Shown here: piece after piece, positions 14,669 through 19,005 of the stretch
How positions within the stretch are numbered: the stretch's first letter is position 1
How the letters are laid out: each line of letters starts with the position of its first letter
Source: Iamia sp964643485
Lineage (GTDB): Bacteria > Actinomycetota > Acidimicrobiia > Acidimicrobiales > Iamiaceae
Assembly: GCA_964643485.1 (NCBI GenBank)
Contig: CAZXRA010000234.1
Coordinates: 1 to 19,005 of the forward strand
DNA length: 19,005 nucleotides
Direction: 5' to 3'
The notes under the pieces: generated by a model
Databases searched by the model: none
What the model was told of the DNA's origin: nothing
Seen by the model: the letters and a program-made list of their open reading frames with translations, nothing else
Program-made: the position numbers and the translations under genes

Positions 14669-15346
14669 GTGACGCGTGCTTTCGCATCCTTCACCCGTCC
14701 CTCTTTCGGGGAGGGCCTGGGCCGGATCCTGGACGTCGGCGCGACCCTTGACACCTACGACGCGTCGTCGAGACCCGAGCTGAGCGATGCGCGAGCTGTT
14801 TCCGGCGACATCGCCGCCGTGGCCGACGAGCTGCGGGCCGCGGTGCGGAAGGTCGCATCGGGCCCGTTCGGGGAGCGAACGGGGACGACGAGGACGGAGA
14901 CAGGACCGGTCCGAGACCGCCAGACTCCGCCCGTGCCCGAGCTCCCGGCCATCCCGCGCCTCACGCTGACCGAGGTGCACTCCGGCCCGCTCCCCGACCC
15001 CGAGACGCTGGCCGCGTACGACCAGATCGCACCGGGCACGTCGGAGCGCCTCCTCCGCCTGTTGGAGGTGCCGCACGAGATGGCCGTCGAGCAACAGGCC
15101 CATCGCATCGACCTGGAGAAGAAGGTCATCGCCTCCGACATCCGACGGAGCTGGGCCGGCCTCGTCGTCGGCGCCGTCGTCGTCGCCGGTGTGGTCACGG
15201 GGGGGATCGCCCTGATCCTGGGCGACAAGCCGGTCGAGGGCCTGGCCGCTCTCGTCACCGCCCTGGGCGCTCCTCTCGGCGCCTTCCTGTACGCCGATCG
15301 GCAACGGCGGTCCGAGCGCCAGCAGCGCCGTTCCCCCGAGCAGTAG
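14669..15346 (+). CDS. DUF2335-type predicted membrane protein with an extra N-terminal segment
   Basis: About 225 residues from GTG 14669. Residues 106-225 follow the DUF2335 pattern: GPLPDPETLAAYDQIAPGTSERLLRLLE, then a HRIDLEKKVI helix, two hydrophobic helices (about 162-185 and 190-208) and a basic, Arg/Gln-rich tail. Known DUF2335 proteins are small two-helix membrane proteins of unknown function, often in variable genome regions. Residues about 15-61 (GLGRILDVGATLDTYDASS...DELRAAVRKV) form a second, independent-looking segment, joined by a low-complexity linker (65-92). From memory it resembles short actinobacterial hypothetical proteins, so this may be a fusion. The start is uncertain: ATG 14507 would add 54 residues. 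AGGG lies eight bases before GTG 14669. It ends 28 bases before the convergent carotenoid oxygenase stop. Confidence 0.7.
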   Translation: MTRAFASFTRPSFGEGLGRILDVGATLDTYDASSRPELSDARAVSGDIAAVADELRAAVRKVASGPFGERTGTTRTETGPVRDRQTPPVPELPAIPRLTLTEVHSGPLPDPETLAAYDQIAPGTSERLLRLLEVPHEMAVEQQAHRIDLEKKVIASDIRRSWAGLVVGAVVVAGVVTGGIALILGDKPVEGLAALVTALGAPLGAFLYADRQRRSERQQRRSPEQ

Positions 15347-15374
15347 CGGGGAGGGAGGCGAAGCGAGTCTCGGG

Positions 15375-16736
15375 TCAGGCGCTCGGGACCCAGTTGCCGT
15401 GGAACCCGAAGGGGACCCGGGCCGGGATGCGCACCGATGCCACGTCGTCGAGGGTCTGGGCGTCGAGGATGGCGAGATCGGTCTCGCCCGCGGCCAGGTC
15501 GTGGACGAAGCCCATGAGCACGCCCTCGTCCTCGGCCGCGTCGTCGTGGGAGGGGACGAACACGAACTCGCTGACCGCCGTTCCCGGGCCGAACGTGCGG
15601 GTCTGGGTGCTCCCACCGGCCAGGTCGTGCCGGAGCACGACGTCGGTGAGGTCGAGGCCGTCGGCGCCTCGGCTGTCGAACCCGACGGCGTAGCCGTAGC
15701 GGTGGGGGAGGCCGTAGCGGCGCTCGTCGACCCGGGGGAACTCCTGGCCCCGGTCGTCCCACCGCTTCTCGGAGACGGTGCCGGCCGTCAGGTCGACGGT
15801 CCACCGGTCGAGGGTGGGTGGCCCCTCGTTGGGGCCGTTCAGGTCGGAGGCGAACGTCGACGGGTGGCGGGCCACGTCGAGCACCAGCGACCCGCCGTCC
15901 TCGTAGGCGTTCATCGGGTGGTACACGTAGCACGGCTCGATCGGGAACCACCGCAGGTCCGACCCGTCGCCCTCCCGGCGGAAGACGCCGAGGCGGGCCG
16001 GGTGATCCGGGTTCCAGCGGTAGGGGAAGGACGCCCCCTGCTCGATGGCCTCCATGCTGAACGTGGCCGGCAGGTCGTAGAGCACGACGTAGCTCTTCGT
16101 CAGGGAGAAGTCGTGCATCATCGGGCTGCCCCCGACGTCGAGGTCGACGGTGTGCCGCACGCGCCCATCGGTGCCCACGACGGCGTACTGCACCCGCTCG
16201 CCCCACCCGAAGAAGTAGGACACGGAGTGCAGCTCGCCCGTCGCCGGGTCGCGGTGGGGGTGGGCCGTGTAGCCGCCGGGGAGGGTGCCGTCGAAGTCGC
16301 AGGGCCCGACGGTGTCGAGCTCGTCGGTCAACTCGTAGGGGCGGGCTCCGGCCTCGACGATGGCGAAGGTGCGCCCGCTGTGGCCGATCACGTTGGTGTT
16401 GGCCGCGAAGTCGAAGTCGGCGTGGACCGGGCCCGGCCGGGGCTCCTCGCCGAGGGCAGCAGCCACCTCGACCGACCGCACCCACCGGTTGCGGTACCAC
16501 TGGGCCCGCCCGTCGCCGAGGCGGAGGCCGTGGACCATGCCGTGCCCCAGGAACCAGTGGTAGGTGCCGGGGACGGGGTCGGTGGCCGGGTTGGGGCCGT
16601 TGCGCAGGTAGCGGCCGTCGAGAAAGGCGGGGAGCTGCCCCGTCACCGGGAGGTCGAGCAGGGTCTGTTCCTCCCGCACCGGGGCGAAGTTGCCGGCGAG
16701 GTACCGGTCGGTCGGGTTGGTGTCCACTGCGCTCAT
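15375..16736 (-). CDS. Carotenoid cleavage oxygenase (RPE65/apocarotenoid oxygenase family)
   Basis: A 453-residue non-haem iron enzyme that cleaves double bonds of carotenoids, apocarotenoids or stilbene-like compounds with O2. The seven-bladed propeller's four iron-binding histidines are all seen: H159 (TAHPHRD), H208 (MMHDFSLT), H273 (YHPMNAYE) and H446 (FGFHGNW), with the C-terminal FHGNW typical of the family. The N-terminal LDGRYLRNGPNP is the family's opening motif, and length is normal. ATG 16736 has a strong GGGAGGAG Shine-Dalgarno. It is divergent from the GH43-like lipoprotein gene and convergent with the DUF2335 gene. No carotenoid biosynthesis gene is in the window, so the substrate may be imported or lignin-derived stilbenes, or made elsewhere on the chromosome. 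Confidence 0.95.
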   Translation of the reverse strand: MSAVDTNPTDRYLAGNFAPVREEQTLLDLPVTGQLPAFLDGRYLRNGPNPATDPVPGTYHWFLGHGMVHGLRLGDGRAQWYRNRWVRSVEVAAALGEEPRPGPVHADFDFAANTNVIGHSGRTFAIVEAGARPYELTDELDTVGPCDFDGTLPGGYTAHPHRDPATGELHSVSYFFGWGERVQYAVVGTDGRVRHTVDLDVGGSPMMHDFSLTKSYVVLYDLPATFSMEAIEQGASFPYRWNPDHPARLGVFRREGDGSDLRWFPIEPCYVYHPMNAYEDGGSLVLDVARHPSTFASDLNGPNEGPPTLDRWTVDLTAGTVSEKRWDDRGQEFPRVDERRYGLPHRYGYAVGFDSRGADGLDLTDVVLRHDLAGGSTQTRTFGPGTAVSEFVFVPSHDDAAEDEGVLMGFVHDLAAGETDLAILDAQTLDDVASVRIPARVPFGFHGNWVPSA

Positions 16737-16856
16737 CGGAGCTCCTCCCGGTCGTCCGCCGACCTGCCTACCACGACGCCTGGGACCTCGCTCGGCGGCG
16801 CGGCCGGGTCACGTCCCTGAGTAGGGCCACCTCGACGGGCGGATCCGGGCCCTGAC

Positions 16857-16868
16857 AGGCTGAAGCCT
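16857..16868. repeat. Short inverted repeat between the oxygenase and lipoprotein genes
   Basis: AGGCT-GA-AGCCT, five-base arms with a 2-base centre, in the 205-base divergent gap (16737-16941). It is flanked by two GATCCGG copies (16842-16848 and 16872-16878). It may be part of an operator for either divergent gene; it is short enough to be chance. The rest of the gap shows no convincing promoter pair. Confidence 0.3.
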
Positions 16869-16941
16869 CCAGATCCGGTTTCGACGGCCGATGGCCTCGG
16901 CGCGGGCGGGTGGACATCGGCGCCAGCGAGGAGGAGCAGGA

Positions 16942-18063
16942 GTGAGAGCGCGTCCGTCGAGAGGCCTCCTCGCCGTGGTGGCGGTGAGCGCCCTGGTCCT
17001 GCTCGCCGCCTGCGGCCCACCGGTGGGCCGCCCCGCCGTCGGCCAGCGACCCAACGCCCCGACGGTCTGGGACAACGCCGACCCCGGCGTCTTCGTCTGG
17101 GAGGGCGTGACCTACCTGTTCGGCACCACCAACAACATGCACCTGCCCGTCCGGCGGGTCACCAGCTTCACCGGCACGCTGGGCCAGTCCCAGGTCGACT
17201 GGGCCCAAGCCCCGAGGGACGCCATGCCCACCCGTCCGGCCTGGGTCGACCCGGCCGAGTGGGAGATCTGGGCCCCCTCGGTCACCTCCATCAGCGGGCG
17301 GTTCGTCGTGTACTTCGCGTCCAAGCACAAGGGCCCGGCGTCGGACGAGTTCAACGACCTCTGCATCGGCCGAGCCGACGCCACCGATCCCATGGGTCCG
17401 TACACCCCATGGTCCCAACCCCTCTACTGCGGCCTGCCGCGGGAGGGGGCGGTGGCCGGCCAACCTCCCTCCAACAGCTGGGGACGGGGGGCCCTGGATC
17501 CCGAGGTCTTCGTCGCCCCTGACGGCCGGACTCACCTGCTCGTCGCCCTCAGCCGGACCCGTGACAACATCGGCATCGTCCGCCTCGACCGGACCGGCCA
17601 GGTCGTGGGGGGGCGTAACGCCCAGCCGACGATCCTCGCCTCGCAGGGCCTCCCGTGGCACGACGGGACCGTCGACGCCTCGCTGCAGGGCCACACGTTC
17701 CTCGAGAACCCCTCGATGGCCTACGACGCCCACACTCGGACCTACCTCCTGTTCTACTCAGCCGGGGACTGGAACACGGCCAAGTACCTCACTGGCTTCG
17801 CCCGCTGCACCCGTCCGACAGGCCCCTGCACGCTCGATCGACGCGGCCCCTTCCTGCGGGGCGGGCCGAGCCGGACGGGCCCAGGGGGCCTCACCACGTT
17901 CCGGGATGCCGACGGCGCGCTGCGCGCCGCCTACGCCACCTGGACCGCGGGCCGGGAGGGGCAGGTCGGGGTGGTGGGCGAGTACAAGCGCCAGACCCAC
18001 TTCGCCGTGCTCAACCTCAGCGCCGTTGCCGACCCCACCCGCCAAGGCGTCAGCCTGGGCTGA
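16942..18063 (+). CDS. Glycoside hydrolase family 43-like lipoprotein
   Basis: A 373-residue exported protein. Residues 2-24 are a lipoprotein signal (RARPSRG charged start, hydrophobic core, LAAC lipobox with C24), so it should be anchored on the outer face of the membrane. The rest reads as a five-bladed beta-propeller of the GH43/arabinanase type: D47 in NADPGVF (base), WAPSV at 110-114, D186 in ALDPEVF (pKa modulator) and E255 in TFLENPSMAYD (acid) occupy the expected catalytic positions, so arabinan- or xylan-type hydrolysis is plausible. GTG 16942 is chosen because AGGAGGAGCAGG precedes it directly and the signal peptide begins properly; an upstream ATG at 16891 would put 17 arginine-rich residues before the signal. 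The substrate is not deducible. Confidence 0.82.
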   Translation: MRARPSRGLLAVVAVSALVLLAACGPPVGRPAVGQRPNAPTVWDNADPGVFVWEGVTYLFGTTNNMHLPVRRVTSFTGTLGQSQVDWAQAPRDAMPTRPAWVDPAEWEIWAPSVTSISGRFVVYFASKHKGPASDEFNDLCIGRADATDPMGPYTPWSQPLYCGLPREGAVAGQPPSNSWGRGALDPEVFVAPDGRTHLLVALSRTRDNIGIVRLDRTGQVVGGRNAQPTILASQGLPWHDGTVDASLQGHTFLENPSMAYDAHTRTYLLFYSAGDWNTAKYLTGFARCTRPTGPCTLDRRGPFLRGGPSRTGPGGLTTFRDADGALRAAYATWTAGREGQVGVVGEYKRQTHFAVLNLSAVADPTRQGVSLG

Positions 18064-18094
18064 CCTGGGTGTCGGCCCGCCCGGCCCCGGCAAC

Positions 18095-18124
18095 TAGACC
18101 AACCGGTCAAGGCGGCCCTACCGT
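18095..18124 (+). promoter_or_regulatory. Promoter and operator of the acyl-CoA dehydrogenase gene
   Basis: TAGACC (18095-18100) and TACCGT (18119-18124) with 18 bases between make a plausible -35/-10 pair. Overlapping the -35 and spacer is TAGACCAACCGGTCAA (18095-18110), with GACC-4-GGTC arms, nearly the same as the element in the MFS/amidase gap. A TetR-type repressor binding here would block transcription. The leader to GTG 18157 is about 25 bases. Confidence 0.5.
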
Positions 18125-18156
18125 GGGCCCGACGCCGAGAGCCGAAGAGGTCTGCC

Positions 18157-19005
18157 GTGTTCCAGTGGTCCGAAGAGCAGGAGATGGTGCGGGGCGCGGT
18201 GCGCCAGTTCATCGACAAGGAGATCCGGCCCCGGATCGACGAGTTCGAGCACGGCGACACCCCGCCCTACGAAGTGCTCCGCAAGATGTTCCGCGACTTC
18301 GGCATGGATGTCGCGGCCCGGGACCGCTTCGCCAAGGGCATCGAGTTCGAGCGGGCGGTGGCGGCCGCCGTCGAGGCGGGTGAGGCACCGCCCGAGAAGC
18401 CGGCCCGCGAGGGCGACGGGGGCGCGGCGTCGCTCACCCTCATCCCCATCATCGAGCTGTGCCGAGTCTGCCCCGGCATGGTCACCGCCATGGGTGTGTC
18501 CATGGGCCTCACCTCGGCCGCCATCAGCGCCAAGGGCACCATCGCCCAGAAGGAGCGCTGGGTCCCCGAGCTCCTCACGCTCGAGAAGATCGGCGCCTGG
18601 GCCATCACCGAGCCCAACTCCGGCTCCGATGCGTTCGGTTCGATGAAGGCGACCGCCCGGCGCGACGGCGACGAGTACGTGCTCAACGGCTCGAAGACGT
18701 TCATCACCAACGGTCCCTACGCCGACACGATCGTGTTCATCTGCAAGCTCGACGAGGGCAACCCGCCCGAGGAGCGCAAGATCCTCTCGTTCGTGCTCGA
18801 CGCCGGGATGCCCGGCCTCGAGCAGTCCAAGCCGCTGCGCAAGATGGGCATGCACTCCAGCCCCACCGGCGAGCTGTTCCTCGACGACGTGCGGGTGGGC
18901 ATCGATCGCCTCATCGGTGAGACCGAGGACGTCGCCTCCGGCGGTCGCGAGGGCGCCAAGGCGACGTTCATGCAGGAGCGTTCGGGCGTTGCGGCCATGG
19001 CCCTC
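18157..19005 (+). CDS. Acyl-CoA dehydrogenase, 3' end cut off
   Basis: The first 283 residues of a cytoplasmic flavoenzyme that introduces the alpha-beta double bond in acyl-CoA, the first step of beta-oxidation. Signature 1 is seen as AITEPNSGSDAFG (149-161), followed by YVLNGSKTFITNGPYADTIVF, which contacts FAD, and GMHSSPTGELFLDDVRV. The catalytic Glu would lie beyond the window edge. GTG 18157 is used: AGAGG lies upstream and residue 2 onward (FQWSEEQEMVRGAVRQFIDKEIRP) is the usual N-terminal helix. Odd: residues about 52-92 form a charged helical insertion (AKGIEFERAVAAAVEAGEAPPEKPAREGDGG) where most homologues go straight to the substrate-binding helices. Substrate unknown. It probably shares a regulator with the MFS/amidase pair. 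Confidence 0.95.
   Translation, partial: MFQWSEEQEMVRGAVRQFIDKEIRPRIDEFEHGDTPPYEVLRKMFRDFGMDVAARDRFAKGIEFERAVAAAVEAGEAPPEKPAREGDGGAASLTLIPIIELCRVCPGMVTAMGVSMGLTSAAISAKGTIAQKERWVPELLTLEKIGAWAITEPNSGSDAFGSMKATARRDGDEYVLNGSKTFITNGPYADTIVFICKLDEGNPPEERKILSFVLDAGMPGLEQSKPLRKMGMHSSPTGELFLDDVRVGIDRLIGETEDVASGGREGAKATFMQERSGVAAMAL

Noticed and set aside
14509..14751. 80-residue frame starting in the AT-rich patch
   Set aside because: Low-complexity, overlaps the DUF2335 frame, no Shine-Dalgarno before its start and no recognisable pattern.
13774..15346. Integration of a mobile element at tRNA-Val
   Set aside because: No copy of the tRNA 3' end and no integrase or transposase gene were found downstream within the window.
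1..19005. CRISPR array, insertion sequence or tandem repeat array
   Set aside because: No regularly spaced repeats, transposase motifs or terminal inverted repeats were seen.

Overview
The window reads as chromosomal DNA of a very GC-rich actinobacterium. Genes are tightly packed, several neighbours overlap by 4 to 28 bases or abut with no gap, and many start codons sit 7-9 bases after a TANNNT box, which suggests leaderless mRNAs. Gene content (acyl-CoA enzymes, a mycobacterial/acidimicrobial-style fatty acyl-CoA reductase-HAD fusion, amidase, carotenoid oxygenase) fits the Acidimicrobiia or a related deep actinobacterial group. This is inference, because no taxonomic marker gene is present.

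Layout. (1) Bases 1-5868: a minus-strand operon reads FAR-HAD fusion, then a zinc alcohol dehydrogenase overlapping it by ATGA, then a LarA-like nickel racemase-family protein cut by the window edge. A divergent TetR gene lies on the other side of a perfect 24-base inverted repeat that is a convincing operator. (2) 5849-6770: a small membrane protein and a VOC/glyoxalase-fold protein. (3) 6798-9264: the peptidoglycan genes ddl and murF, divergent from a 52-base promoter gap. (4) 9265-10578: an MFS exporter whose stop abuts that of murF. (5) 10672-13715, plus strand: amidase-signature enzyme, acetoacetate-decarboxylase-like protein lacking the catalytic lysines, and a double-hotdog thioesterase. 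(6) 13774-15346: tRNA-Val(CAC) with a mispaired D-stem, an XRE regulator, an AT-rich patch and a DUF2335-type membrane protein, which looks like a small accessory pocket. (7) 15375-18063: carotenoid cleavage oxygenase divergent from a GH43-like lipoprotein. (8) 18157-19005: N-terminal part of an acyl-CoA dehydrogenase.

How the genes fit together. The strongest candidate for something undescribed is the TetR-controlled FAR-HAD / Zn-ADH / LarA-like operon. It would link acyl-CoA reduction to an alcohol/aldehyde, a phosphatase-type domain with a Glu in place of the usual second Asp, an alcohol dehydrogenase, and a 2-hydroxyacid racemase-type enzyme. The pathway is not known to me. A second regulatory signal is a near-identical 16-base element shared by the MFS/amidase divergent promoter and the acyl-CoA dehydrogenase promoter, which hints at a common TetR-type regulator encoded elsewhere. 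No CRISPR array, insertion sequence, rRNA or phage structural gene was seen.
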